Positions 45,492 through 55,709 are shown, counted from the first letter of the stretch. The stretch: DNA of 64,000 bases from JAAZHD01 sp012510895 (GCA_050951465.1 JBMNJC010000020.1:10413-74412), one strand, 5' to 3'. The notes: generated from the sequence alone by a model not told the origin. Translations and numbers: made by a program.

Positions 45492-46412
45492 CTATTGGCC
45501 AAACTCTTCTATTATATACTTCTGAGCTGAATAAGCAGCGATTGCGCCGTCTGCAGCCGCAGTAACCAATTGCAATAAAGGTTTCTGACGTATATCACCT
45601 GCGGCAAACACGCCAGGCACATTGGTTCTCATGGAATCATCAGTCAGAATGTAATTGGATTCATTCATCTCTACTTTACCCTGAACCAGTTCACTGTTAG
45701 GTATAACACCGATGGCAATAAATATTCCGTCCAGCTTAATTTCCTTTTTAGCCCTGGTCTTTACATTCTCAACCTCTATGCCTGTAACCTTGTCATCCCC
45801 GTTAATGCCGGTAACTACTGAATCCCACACCTTCTCAATTTTCTCATTGGCAAGAACGCGGTCTGCAATTATTTTCGTTGCCCTTAAAGTATCTCTCCTG
45901 TGTATAAGATATACCTTATTTACATACTGGGCCAAAAACAGAGCATCTTCCGCTGCTGTATCACCGCCGCCGACAACCGCTACATCCTTATCCCTAAAGA
46001 AGGCTCCGTCACAAGTGGCGCAATAGGAGACGCCTCTTCCCCGAAACTCTTCTTCCTTATCCAGGCCCAGTTTTCTGGGTTCGGCTCCCATGGCTAGAAT
46101 AACAGCCTTAGCTTCGTATACCTTATTATCAGTAAGGACCTTTTTGACGGGACCTTCAAGCTGCAGCTCCCTAATCTCATCATATTGTATTTCCAGGCCA
46201 AACTTTCTGGCATGGTTTTCAATTCGCATGGCAAAATCCGGACCGCTGATGGGGTCATCGAACCCAGGATAGTTTTCAATTAAATTTGTTGTAGCTGCCT
46301 GCCCGCCTGTAAACATTTTCTCAAAAAGAAGCGTATCCAGCCCTGCACGTTTGGTATACATTCCGGCAGTAAGCCCGGCCAATCCCCCGCCGATAATAAT
46401 AATATCTCTCAA
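45492..46412 (-). CDS. trxB: thioredoxin reductase
   Basis: 306 residues. FAD motif IIIGGGLAGLTAGMYTKRAG, redox pair CATC in GVSYCATCDGAFF, NADPH motif VAVVGGGDTAAEDALFL, and the C-terminal FAD motif GVFAAGDIRQKPLLQLVTAA. It reduces thioredoxin with NADPH in the cytoplasm. AGGAGGCGA precedes the ATG. No thioredoxin gene is adjacent. Confidence 0.95.
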   Translation of the reverse strand: MRDIIIIGGGLAGLTAGMYTKRAGLDTLLFEKMFTGGQAATTNLIENYPGFDDPISGPDFAMRIENHARKFGLEIQYDEIRELQLEGPVKKVLTDNKVYEAKAVILAMGAEPRKLGLDKEEEFRGRGVSYCATCDGAFFRDKDVAVVGGGDTAAEDALFLAQYVNKVYLIHRRDTLRATKIIADRVLANEKIEKVWDSVVTGINGDDKVTGIEVENVKTRAKKEIKLDGIFIAIGVIPNSELVQGKVEMNESNYILTDDSMRTNVPGVFAAGDIRQKPLLQLVTAAADGAIAAYSAQKYIIEEFGQ

Positions 46413-46796
46413 AAATATCGCCTCCTACTATGTTATGGGAAACTCGCCCAATATTATTAGTAACCTTTTTACCTAATTACTAACGGCATGAAAATTATTC
46501 AACAGCATACTATTATTCTAAAGGCAGTATTTTGCTTATGCAAATTAATTTGTAACTTTTTTTGCGAAAAATGTCTTCCAACGAGTCCTGAAATCAAGTA
46601 TAATTACATGCGGTATGCGCATTTTTCCGTTAATAAATGGGATTATACATTATTAAAGCATACTCCGGCAAATAGAAAAGAGTCCTTCCTTTTGTGAAAT
46701 TCGGATTAAAGTGTTAGAATAAGGTTATAAAAAAAGGGAGTTCTTACGAATGAAGTTTGCAAGTAATGACAATATGCATGATAACAGGAGGTTAAT
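46413..46796. other. intergenic region upstream of trxB and the Na/Pi cotransporter
   Basis: 384 bp with no supported gene. Near its right end a plus-strand promoter is seen: TTGTGA (46692-46697), 17 bp, TAGAAT (46715-46720), placed 76 bp before the cotransporter start. Confidence 0.5.
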
Positions 46797-48422
46797 ATGA
46801 ATTTTCAGATGTTGTTTGCCTTGGGCGGCGGACTTGGGCTGTTTCTCTATGGCATGAACATGATGGGAGATGGTCTGGAAAAAGCTGCCGGCAGCCGAAT
46901 GAAGCGATTGCTTGAAATACTTACTACAAATCGGTTAATGGGAGTATTGGTAGGCCTTATTGTAACAGCAATAATACAGAGCTCCAGTGCATCCACTGTT
47001 ATGGTAGTTGGCTTCGTAAATGCAGGACTCATGAATCTGTCTCAGGCAACCGGCGTTATACTAGGTGCCAATATTGGTACCACGATAACTGCCCAGTTGA
47101 TAGCCCTGAACCTTACAGACTATGCGCCAATAGCTATATTTGTAGGTGTCGCATTCATACTGTTCGCAAAAAAACGTTACATAAGACACATTGGTGAAAT
47201 TTTGGCTGGCTTCGGTATTTTGTTTCTGGGCATGGATTTTATGTCCAAGGCCATGGTTCCTCTCAGGGATGATCCTACCTTCCAAAAGCTGATGACACAA
47301 ATCAGCAACCCTATCCTCGGCGTTTTGGCAGGCGCAATTTTCACTGCTATTATCCAGAGTTCCTCAGCTTCCATAGGTATTCTGCAGGCTCTGGCAATGC
47401 AGGGTCTGGTGGATATGAACACCGGAATCTTCATTTTATTCGGCATGAATATTGGTACCTGTGTTACCGCCATGCTGGCCAGCATAGGAACAGGAGTCAA
47501 TGCCAGACGGGCAGCTGTTATTCACTTAATATTCAATATAATCACTACATCACTGTTTATTATTTTAATTACTGCAGGTTTGCCCTTTGTGAATTGGATG
47601 CAAAATTTAACCCCTGGAAATGTAGTAAAACAAATTGCTAACAGTCACACCGCTTTTAATGTGTTTGGAACCGTTATAACCTTACCGGTAGCAGGATATC
47701 TGGCATTTTTAGCCAAAAAAATTATACCCGGAGAAGAACGTGCACCGGATGAGAAGCATCTTGAATTTTTGGACAAGCGTATTCTGGAAACCCCTACTAT
47801 TGCAGTGGCGCAGATTGTAAATGAAGTGGAAAGAATGGGTGATCTGGCAAGAACTAATTTATCCGTTGCAATGGATATGGTGATGACCGGGGATATAGGA
47901 AATATTTCTGATGTTATCCGGAGAGAAGAGGTTATAAACTACTTAAACCGGGAAATAACCGATTATATGGTTATGACTAACTCACTGGATATTCCTGAAA
48001 GGGACAGGAAGCTCTTAAGCGGCTTATTCCATGTTGTAAATGACATCGAAAGAATCGGCGATCATTCTGAGAACCTTGTGGAGTATGCCCAGTATCTGGT
48101 TGAGCACAACCTGACACTTTCAGATATGGCAATTGAAGAAATGAATGAAATGAAGAATAAAGTATTGGCAATTGTTGATGATGCTTTGGTAGCTATGAAA
48201 AACATGGACATTGAGCTGGCCAAATCCATCAGCCGCCAGGAAGATGCCATTGACGCACTTGAACATGCAATGAGGGAAAACCATATTGAAAGGCTGAATA
48301 AACAGGAATGCACTCCGGGTGCCGGTGTTATATTCCTGGATGTAATTAACAACCTGGAAAGAATTGCCGACCATGCAGACAATATTTCCAAATTTGTAAT
48401 GGACAAGCATAAGAAAAAATAA
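46797..48422 (+). CDS. Na/Pi-cotransporter II family protein with PhoU-like tail
   Basis: 541 residues. Two inverted membrane repeats each carry the signature AIIQSSSAST/AIIQSSSASI in a TGxxxT-like context (ILGANIGTTITAQ, LFGMNIGTCVTAM). From about residue 325 a cytoplasmic helical domain resembles PhoU (LDKRILETPTIAVAQIVNEV, VVNDIERIGDHSENLVEYAQ, VINNLERIADHADNI). It imports phosphate with sodium, and the PhoU part likely tunes it. AACAGGAGG precedes the ATG. Confidence 0.93.
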   Translation: MNFQMLFALGGGLGLFLYGMNMMGDGLEKAAGSRMKRLLEILTTNRLMGVLVGLIVTAIIQSSSASTVMVVGFVNAGLMNLSQATGVILGANIGTTITAQLIALNLTDYAPIAIFVGVAFILFAKKRYIRHIGEILAGFGILFLGMDFMSKAMVPLRDDPTFQKLMTQISNPILGVLAGAIFTAIIQSSSASIGILQALAMQGLVDMNTGIFILFGMNIGTCVTAMLASIGTGVNARRAAVIHLIFNIITTSLFIILITAGLPFVNWMQNLTPGNVVKQIANSHTAFNVFGTVITLPVAGYLAFLAKKIIPGEERAPDEKHLEFLDKRILETPTIAVAQIVNEVERMGDLARTNLSVAMDMVMTGDIGNISDVIRREEVINYLNREITDYMVMTNSLDIPERDRKLLSGLFHVVNDIERIGDHSENLVEYAQYLVEHNLTLSDMAIEEMNEMKNKVLAIVDDALVAMKNMDIELAKSISRQEDAIDALEHAMRENHIERLNKQECTPGAGVIFLDVINNLERIADHADNISKFVMDKHKKK

Positions 48423-48429
48423 ATATATG

Positions 48430-48452
48430 AAGCCGGCATAAGCCGGCTTTTT
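48430..48452 (+). terminator. intrinsic terminator
   Basis: AAGCCGGC-ATA-AGCCGGCTTTTT hairpin and T run, just after the cotransporter stop. Confidence 0.85.
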
Positions 48453-48468
48453 ACATCCTAATTTTAAA

Positions 48469-48994
48469 TCAGAATTGATTATAATGAATCTTTTCATATA
48501 ATAGATCTTCTTCTTTATGCGGAGGTTTTTCTTCGCCCGGATAGCCTATGCCTATAATGCATAAAATCCTGATTTTCTCCGGAACTACCCAGAACCTCTC
48601 TTACATAACTCTCCGATGACTAGAGTCTTCGCTGCAGGATCTTTCTCTTACATGCGCCCAGCAGGAACCCAGACCTAAAGAATGGGCGGCCAATTGTATG
48701 TAAGCTGCCGATATGGATGCGTCTTCCACCCAGGTAGAGGCCTTTTCCTCATCGATCCCAACAACTATGGCCAAAGGCGCACCTTCCAGGAACCTGGCAG
48801 CTCCGTTTCTGCAACGGGAAAGCTTTTTAATTTTATCTTTGTCATTTACTACAATAAACTCCCAGGCTCTGGTTGCCCTCCCTGTCGGGGGCAAGCAGTG
48901 CACTTTTCAGAATAATATCAACTTTTTCCTGCTCAACCTCCTGGTCCTTATAGACGCGTATGCTTCTTCTGGTTTTCATAATATCCAATAACAT
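48469..48994 (-). pseudogene. nitroreductase family protein, multiply frameshifted
   Basis: It starts well: AGGAGG, ATG at 48994, MLLDIMKTRRSIRVYKDQEV. The frame breaks at a G5 run (48887-48891; C5 in the gene): with one base fewer, ALLAPTGRATRAWEFIVV follows. It continues through AYIQLAAHSLGLGSCWAHVR, then breaks near 48610-48640. The end is readable in other frames (ESYVREVLG, then EKIRILCIIGIGYPGEEKPP) to TGA at 48469-48471. At least three indels are needed, more than elsewhere, so real decay is likely here. Confidence 0.8.
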
Positions 48995-49048
48995 CTGATA
49001 ACACCTCCTGCCCCTATTATAGCACAATTGAAGGGGTTTTTTATTTAA

Positions 49049-49078
49049 TTGACAAAGCAAAATGTATGATAATATAAT
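49049..49078 (+). promoter_or_regulatory. sigma-A promoter of oadB
   Basis: Consensus TTGACA (49049-49054), an 18-bp spacer and TATAAT (49073-49078), 70 bp before oadB. Confidence 0.8.
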
Positions 49079-49148
49079 GTATACTAGTGTAACTTATAGT
49101 TTTTCATAAGTTAACATAATTACAAAAATAGATAGAAGGGATTATTTT

Positions 49149-50279
49149 ATGGACACATTAAACAAGTTGCTGGAAGGCGTTTATGGTCTAACATGGCAAA
49201 ATGTTGTCATGCTTCTGATTGGCTGCATATTGATATATCTTGCCATCAAGAAGGAATATGAACCACTTCTTCTTTTACCTATCGGATTTGGAGCAATACT
49301 GACCAACATACCCGGTTCAGCTGCAGTAGGCGAGCATGGTTTCCTGACAGTTCTCTACAACGCAGGTATTGTTAACGAACTTTTCCCTATATTAATATTT
49401 ATTGCAGTTGGCGCAATGATTGATTTTTCTCCCCTTCTGAAACAGCCCGTTACTCTGTTTTTCGGAGCTGCTGCTCAGTCGGGGATTTTTGCTGCCATGC
49501 TGATGGCTGCCGGAGCAAACCTGATATGGCCGGGAGTTTTCTCATTAAAGGAAGCTGCCGCCATAGGTATTATCGGCGCTGCCGACGGTCCTACTTCCAT
49601 TTATGTAGGTAATTTATTCGCTCCTAAATACATGGGAGCCATTACCGTTGCGGCATACTCTTACATGGCATTGGTGCCGATTATTCAACCGCCGGTCATT
49701 AAAGCTCTGACCACCAAAAAAGAACGTCTGATCCGTATGGACGTTGACTATGGAGTAGAGATTTCCAAAACAGTTAAGATACTTTTCCCCATAGTTGTAA
49801 CCATAGTGGCAGGCATCATTGCACCCATATCTGTTCCCCTCATCGGTTCACTGATGTTTGGAAACCTGATAAGGGAATGCGGCGTATTGGACAGACTATC
49901 ACAAACAGCCCAAAATGAGCTGGGTAATCTGGTAACCCTGCTTTTGGGTATTACCATCGGTTCCACCATGGTAGCAGAAAAATTCCTGACACTGAATACT
50001 TTGCTCATTCTGGGAATTGGACTTCTTGCATTCGTGTTTGATACTGCCTTTGGTGTCCTGTTTGCTAAATTCATTAATCTGTTCCTGAAACGTAAAATTA
50101 ATCCGATAATCGGCGCCTGCGGAATTTCTGCATTCCCCATGTCCGCTCGTATAGCTCAGAAATTGGCCCAAAAGGACGATCCCACAAACTTTATCTTAAT
50201 GCCGGCCGTTGGAGCCAATGTTGCGGGGCAGATCGGATCAATAATAGCCGGAGCTATCATTCTGGCACTGCTTGGTTAA
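49149..50279 (+). CDS. oadB: sodium ion-translocating decarboxylase, beta subunit
   Basis: 376 residues, nearly all membrane. The OadB/GcdB/MmdB family is shown by YLAIKKEYEPLLLLPIGFGA, MIDFSPLLKQP, IGIIGAADGPTSIYVGNLFA and IGACGISAFPMSARIAQKLA. The subunit couples decarboxylation of biotin-bound carboxylate to Na+ export. A tiny OadG-like gene follows at 14 bp. No alpha (carboxyltransferase) or biotin-carrier gene is in the window, so the partner and the acid used are unknown. Confidence 0.94.
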   Translation: MDTLNKLLEGVYGLTWQNVVMLLIGCILIYLAIKKEYEPLLLLPIGFGAILTNIPGSAAVGEHGFLTVLYNAGIVNELFPILIFIAVGAMIDFSPLLKQPVTLFFGAAAQSGIFAAMLMAAGANLIWPGVFSLKEAAAIGIIGAADGPTSIYVGNLFAPKYMGAITVAAYSYMALVPIIQPPVIKALTTKKERLIRMDVDYGVEISKTVKILFPIVVTIVAGIIAPISVPLIGSLMFGNLIRECGVLDRLSQTAQNELGNLVTLLLGITIGSTMVAEKFLTLNTLLILGIGLLAFVFDTAFGVLFAKFINLFLKRKINPIIGACGISAFPMSARIAQKLAQKDDPTNFILMPAVGANVAGQIGSIIAGAIILALLG

Positions 50280-50293
50280 GGAGGTAACTAAAT

Positions 50294-50428
50294 ATGGATA
50301 TTTTCTTAGGTGCTCTTGAGGTTATGGGAATCGGCATTTCGGGAGTTTTCCTGGTACTGGCAGTCTTCTTTGCATTGGTAAAGCTTATGATCAAATTATT
50401 CCCCGTCGAAGACCAGCAGGGAAAATAA
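50294..50428 (+). CDS. oadG: OadG-like small membrane subunit, 44 residues
   Basis: The ATG at 50294 has GGAGG upstream, overlapping the end of oadB. The peptide is MDIFLGALEVMGIGISGVFL followed by a continuing helix and a basic-acidic tail (KLMIKLFPVEDQQGK). One membrane helix with the MGxGxxGVFxVL pattern is typical of OadG-type gamma or delta subunits that assemble beta with the carboxyltransferase. It is shorter than usual OadG (about 80), lacking the Pro/Ala-rich tail. Confidence 0.8.
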   Translation: MDIFLGALEVMGIGISGVFLVLAVFFALVKLMIKLFPVEDQQGK

Positions 50429-50505
50429 ATATAAAATTTAATATACTAATACGTAAAAAACATCGATGTAACTGCAGCACATTTTCGTCAAAAAGAGGTG
50501 ACAGG

Positions 50506-50651
50506 ATGTGGTTATTCAAGCAAGCGGATAATTTGACAGCAGTAAAACAACAGGACAACTAATGGTACGCCTGATATATTTTTTATTGCTGTTCCTTCTT
50601 AATATCTGTCCTGGCGAAATACTGCTGTATGTTTGCATGATGTTTTTTTAG
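50506..50651 (+). other. two tiny overlapping reading frames before hppA
   Basis: An 18-codon frame (50506-50562, after AGAGGTGACAGG) overlaps by one base (TAATG) a 29-codon frame (50562-50651) encoding a hydrophobic peptide (MVRLIYFLLLFLLNICPGEI and onward). They may be leader peptides or chance. The rest of 50429-50676 shows only the hppA ribosome site AAAGGAGG. Confidence 0.3.
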
Positions 50652-50676
50652 TATATATCAAAGGAGGTAGCATAAT

Positions 50677-52721
50677 ATGTTGTGGACAATCATTTCACTG
50701 GTTGTGGCCGCTCTCGCAATTGGGGTTGCAGCATATTTTTACAAATGGGTGCAGGCACTGCCGGTTGAAGAAGAAAAAATCAGAAATATCGGTCAGTTGA
50801 TCCGAGATGGTGCATTCACCTTTCTGAAACGGGAATATCGTATTTTGGCCATTTTTGTTGCCATTGTATCAGTATTGGTCTTATTAGTCTTTCCTTCTCC
50901 TATTTGGAAGGGCAACATTGGCGAAAACTTACTTGCTGCAATTACCTATATTGCCGGTGCTGCTTTATCCGGTCTCGCAGGTTATGTAGGGATCAGCATA
51001 GCTACTCTTGCTAATATGCGTTCTGCTTCCGCAGCGAAAAGAGGCCTTGTCCCGTCATATATGGCTGGTTTCCGGGGCGGTGCTGTAATGGGAATGGCCG
51101 TCGTAAGCATTGCACTGGCTGCTGCAGCATTAATACAGCTTATTACAGGCAATGCAGATTTTGTCATGTCCTTCAGCTTTGGTGCCAGCTCCCTGGCATT
51201 GTTCGCAAAAGCCGGCGGCGGAATTTTCACCAAAACTGCTGACATTGCTGCCGACCTTACCGGGAAGGTAGAATTGGGCATTCCTGAGGATGATCCCCGC
51301 AATCCTGCCGTTATCGCTGACAATGTAGGTGACAATGTCGGTGATGTTGCCGGTATGGGGGCGGACCTGTTCGACTCTCAGATAGCATCTCTTGCAGCTG
51401 CAATGGTAATAGCTGCACCTCTGAATAAAATTGAAATTGTGTTCTGCTACAGTGCCCTGGGGCTTCTTGCTTCCATTATCGGAGTTCTGATTGCCAGAGT
51501 AGGCGCCAGCGGTGACCCCGGCAAGGCATTGAACACAGGAACCCTGCTTACATGCGGTATTTTTTACAGTACTAACCTTAATAGCTACCTTAATTACTCC
51601 TGAATTTGATATTCGAATTTGGGGAGCTACATTCCTTGGAATGATGGTAGGTGTTATAATCGGTTTTTACCAGCGACTACTTTACCGGAGATGACAAAAA
51701 GCCGGTTGAAAAGGTTGCAGAGGCCTGCAAGAGCGGTCCGGCATTCACTATTCTTTCTGGGTTCTCATATGGTCTGGTAAGTGTGCTGCCTTCCATTGTC
51801 GGAATCGGCATTGCAGCGCTTGGCGCATATAAACTTGTTGAACCCTTGGGTCAAGGTTATCCTATGTTAGGTATCTCCATTGCTTCCATAGGCATGCTTT
51901 CAATTGTAGGTATGATTATCTCCAATGATGCCTACGGCCCCATTGTGGATAATGCCCGCGGATTGGCAGAAATGGGGGAACTTGGCGATGATGTTTTGGA
52001 TATCACTGACAAACTTGACGCTGCAGGCAACACTGCCAAGGCTATCACCAAAGGATTTGCCATCGGCGCTGCCGGTCTTACCGTTATCGCTCTGCTTGGA
52101 GCCTTCCAGGAAATTGTCGAATCTGTTACCGGCGAAATAATAAGCTTTAACCTGATGGATCCCCTGGTATTCTTCGGAACCCTTGTGGGTGCAGCCATTC
52201 CTTCTATATTCTCAGCCATGCTGATGCTGGGCGTAAACCGGAACTCTCAGGCAATGGTTGAGGAAATCCACAAACAATTCGACACCATTGAAGGTCTGAA
52301 GGAAGGTAAACCCGGCGTAATGCCTGATTACAACAAATGTATTGACATTGCTACCGTTGGCGCTATTAAGGAACTGATTCCTGCAGGGCTTGTATCCATC
52401 ATTATTACCCTGGTTGTAGGTTTTGTAGGCGGTGTACAGGCCATGGGCGGTTACCTGGCAGGAAATATTGTTACCGGTTTGTTCCTTGCACTGCTCATGA
52501 GCAACGCAGGCGGACTCTGGGACAATGCAAAGAAATATATTGAATCAGGAAACTTCGGCGGCAAGGGAAGCAATGCCCATAAGTCAGCAGTAATCGGCGA
52601 TACCGTCGGTGATCCTTTCAAGGATACTGCAGGGCCTTCCATAAATACACAAATTACCGTAGTTTCTCTGGTTGCTTCCATAACCGCTACCTTGTTTGCC
52701 ACATTCTCACTGTTTGGCTAA
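50677..52721 (+). CDS. hppA: membrane H+-translocating pyrophosphatase (K+-independent type), frame broken twice as given
   Basis: A complete protein of about 680 residues is encoded if one T is removed at T6 (51560-51565) and one at T5 (51664-51668). The join reads GIFTVLTLIATLITPEFDIR, then GVIIGFTSDYFTGDDKKPVE, into the third frame at about 51783. Core motifs: DVAGMGADLFDSQIASLAAA, GIIISNDAYGPI-like MIISNDAYGPIVDNARG, and IGDTVGDPFKDTAGPS. In GNTAKAITKG the K and T sit where K+-independent proton pumps have K and T (K+-dependent ones have A and G). It uses PPi to pump H+. Terminator at 52743-52776. Confidence 0.88.
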
Positions 52722-52742
52722 GACGAATCTGAATAAAGCATA

Positions 52743-52776
52743 GCACCTGCGGAACATTTCTGCAGGTGCTTTTTTA
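52743..52776 (+). terminator. intrinsic terminator of hppA
   Basis: GCACCTGC, 11-nt loop, GCAGGTGC, then T6, beginning 22 bp after the stop codon. Confidence 0.85.
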
Positions 52777-52795
52777 TTTCAGCAAGCAATAGCAG

Positions 52796-53311
52796 TCAAT
52801 AAAACACTATTTCTCCCGTCTTCCTTGTCTTCTTCAGATCGATTATCCGCTGATTGGCTGAACCCCTGAATTTCAGCATATAGCTTTTCTGTTCCATAAT
52901 AAAAGGGCCGTCTATCAGGATATCAGCCGCATTAAGCAGACTTTCCCAGCTAGGGCGGTTCGGAGCATGTTTTATAAGCTCCTCATAGGTATAGCCTGTA
53001 TATACTATTACATCCAATTCCAATTCCCTGACTTTTTCTGCAAGCCTGGCAAAGGCTGCCGCTTGTTCAAAGGGTTCCCCTCCGCTTAAGGTAATCCCGT
53101 CCAGCAAAGGATTATTCTTGATTGCCTTAAGTATATCGCCTATATCAATCAGGATGCCTCCGTCAAAGGAATGGGTCTTCGGATTATGGCAGCCAGGGCA
53201 GCGGTGAGGGCACCCTTGAGCAAATACAACATATCGGATGCCCGGGCCGTCGACAATGGACTCCTCGACGACGCCGGCAATTCGTATTTTATTCTCAGGA
53301 TCATGATTCAC
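52796..53311 (-). CDS. nrdG: anaerobic ribonucleotide reductase activating protein
   Basis: 171 residues, radical-SAM. The cluster motif CPHRCPGC (CxxxCxxC) lies in VFAQGCPHRCPGCHNPKTH; ITLSGGEPFEQAAAFARL is the SAM-binding GGE region. It installs the glycyl radical on NrdD. It overlaps nrdD by 4 bp, so the two are translationally coupled. Confidence 0.95.
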   Translation of the reverse strand: MNHDPENKIRIAGVVEESIVDGPGIRYVVFAQGCPHRCPGCHNPKTHSFDGGILIDIGDILKAIKNNPLLDGITLSGGEPFEQAAAFARLAEKVRELELDVIVYTGYTYEELIKHAPNRPSWESLLNAADILIDGPFIMEQKSYMLKFRGSANQRIIDLKKTRKTGEIVFY

Positions 53312-55621
53312 AGATGGCTCACCCTATCCCTTACTTCTGCCATCTTGGCATTGTTAAAGCGGTCCAGGGTTCCAACCAAATAACCTGTGATCCTGCGAAT
53401 TCTTTCAAATTTAACAGAGCCTTCTTCTCGGCCGCAGGAGGGACATTTGTCTCCAATAATTCCGGTATAGCCGCATACCGGATCCCGATCCACCGGATGA
53501 TTGATGGAACCATAACCTATCCCCGCTTCCTTCATCGCCCTGATTATCTTTTCAAATGCAGTAAGGTTGTGCTGTGGGTCTCCGTCCAATTCCACATAGG
53601 TTATATGGCCTGCATTGGTAAGTTCATGATATGGAGCCTCCAACTGAATTTTCTTAAATGCATTTATCTTATAATATACCGGCACATGGAAGCTGTTGGT
53701 ATAGTATTCCCTGTCTGTAACTCCTTCAATTGAACCGAAAATATTCCGGTCTAATTCCACAAACCGGCCTGCCAGTCCTTCTGCCGGAGTAGCGATCAAG
53801 GTAAAATTCATATTGTGTTTCCTGCTTGCTTCATCCATCCGCTTTCTCATATGCCCTGCAATTTCAAGTCCCAGCTTCTGAGCCTCTTCAGACTCTGCAT
53901 GATGGGCTCCGATTAAAGCCTTAAGGCATTCTGCCAGCCCTATAAAGCCCATAGTAAGTGTGCCGTGCTTCAGCACCTCCCCTATTTCATCATCAGGACT
54001 GAGTTTATCAGAATCAAGCCATATGCCCTGTCCCATCAGGAAAGGAAAATTCTTAACCTTTTTCCGTGCCTGAATCTGATAACGCTCCCACAACTGGTCT
54101 ATTACCAGATTAATTACGCTGTCCAGTTCCTTAAAGAAAGCTTCAACATTCCCCCTGTTTCTTATGCCCAGTCTGGGAAGATTTACAGACGTAAAGCTTA
54201 AGTTTCCCCTTCCGGTAACAATTTCCCTGGACGGGTCATATACATTGCCAATAACCCTTGTACGACAGCCCATATAGGCAATTTCGGTATGAGGGTTGCC
54301 CGGGCTGTAGTATTTCAAATTATAAGGTGCATCCAGGAAGGAGAAGTTCGGAAACAGCCTTTTAGCGCTCACCCTGCATGCCAGTTGAAACAAGTCATAA
54401 TTAGGATCTCCCGGATTATAGTTGATGCCTTCTTTCACCTTGAATATATGAATAGGAAATATGGGAGTTTCCCCGTTGCCCAGCCCTGCTTCAGTGGCAA
54501 GGAGGAGGTTTCTGACTGCCATTCTCCCTTCAGGTGAGGTATCCGTTCCATAGTTTATGGAACTGAAAGGAATTTGGGCTCCTGCCCTGCTGTGCATGGT
54601 ATTGAGATTATGTATAAGTGCCTCCATTGCCTGATATGCGGCCCGATCGGTTTCACTGCCAGGCAGATTTTTCTGCAAATTTCTGAACTCTGCTTAAAGT
54701 GCCTTTATCATTAATCAGACAAGACAGCAGTTTCCTTTCATGTGCTTTATATTCATCGCATCCGGAAAGGGAAGGCATCAGATTATACTTCTCCTGAATT
54801 TCTTCTGATATTTGTTCAACTGTTTTGAAAGCATCCTTAAGATCTGTCATAAGCTCCAAAGCTTTAGCCAGATTCTGCCTGTATAAACGGGCATAGGTTT
54901 TAGCAATTCCCGGAGCCATTCCATAATCGAAATTGGGAATGCTCTGACCCCCGTGCTGATCGTTCTGATTGGATTGGATGGCTATACAGGCAAGAGCAGC
55001 ATAGCTTCTGATATCATTGGGCTCTCTTAAGAAACCATGCCCGGTCGAAAAGCCTCCCCTGAATAATTTCTCAATATCAATCTGACAGCAGGTGGTGGTA
55101 AGGGTTAAAAAGTCCAGGTCGTGAATATGAATATCACCGTTTTTATGGGCCTCCACATGTTCAGGGTTTAGTACATACAGGTAATTAAACTGCTTTGCGC
55201 CTTCTGAGCCGTACTTAAGCATGGTACCCATGGCAGTATCGCCGTTAATATTGGCATTTTCACGTTTCATGTCATTATCCTTTGCATCCTGAAATGTCAG
55301 ACCTTCATAAATTTTCATCAACCTGTTATTCATATCACGGACACGGGTTCTTTCTGCCCTGTAAAGTATATACTTTTTGGCAGTCTGAGCATGTCCGTTT
55401 TCAATCAGTATTTTTTCAACAGCATCCTGTATTTCTTCAACTGCCGGCACTTTCTTATCCAGTCTGCTTTCCAGGTATTCAACCACCTGCTCTGCTAAAG
55501 ACAATGCCGTATCATAGTCCTTTCCTCCTGCAGCGCTGGCAGCCCTAAATATGGCATTAGCAATTTTTTCTATATTAAATGGTACTTCTCTTCCGTCTCT
55601 TTTTATGATTTTTGTTATCAT
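53308..55621 (-). CDS. nrdD: anaerobic (class III) ribonucleoside-triphosphate reductase, frame broken once as given
   Basis: Two frames (55621-54653 and 54678-53308) make one enzyme of about 770 residues if one base is removed from a five-base run at 54668-54672 (A5 in the gene), giving VQKFAENLPGSETDRAAYQA. The N-terminal ATP-cone (IIKRDGREVPFNIEKIANAI), the substrate barrel (HIHDLDFLTLTTTCCQID), the zinc site (CGYTGIIGDKCPSCG) and the glycyl radical loop RITGYLVG are all present. It makes dNTPs without oxygen. Paired NrdR boxes precede it. Confidence 0.9.
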
Positions 55622-55676
55622 GTGTGATTTACCTTCCTATGCTTTATGATTTGCTGATGAATGTTCTCAATAACAA

Positions 55677-55698
55677 CCTCCCGGCAGTTTCTGGGAGG
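55677..55698 (-). other. leader hairpin of nrdD
   Basis: CCTCCC-AGAAACTGCC-GGGAGG in the 5' untranslated region. It has no T tract, so it may affect mRNA stability rather than termination. Confidence 0.4.
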
Positions 55699-55709
55699 CC
55701 GTGATAAAA

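Noticed and set aside
46488..46697. 69-codon plus-strand frame upstream of the Na/Pi cotransporter
   Set aside because: No ribosome site, Cys/Lys-rich chance composition, and it ends on the promoter.
50677..52721. Two separate pyrophosphatase-like genes
   Set aside because: The missing middle is encoded in a third frame between them and joins perfectly after removing one T at each of two runs.
53308..55621. Two separate nrdD-like genes
   Set aside because: They overlap by 26 bp and complete each other at the exact point expected in one NrdD protein.
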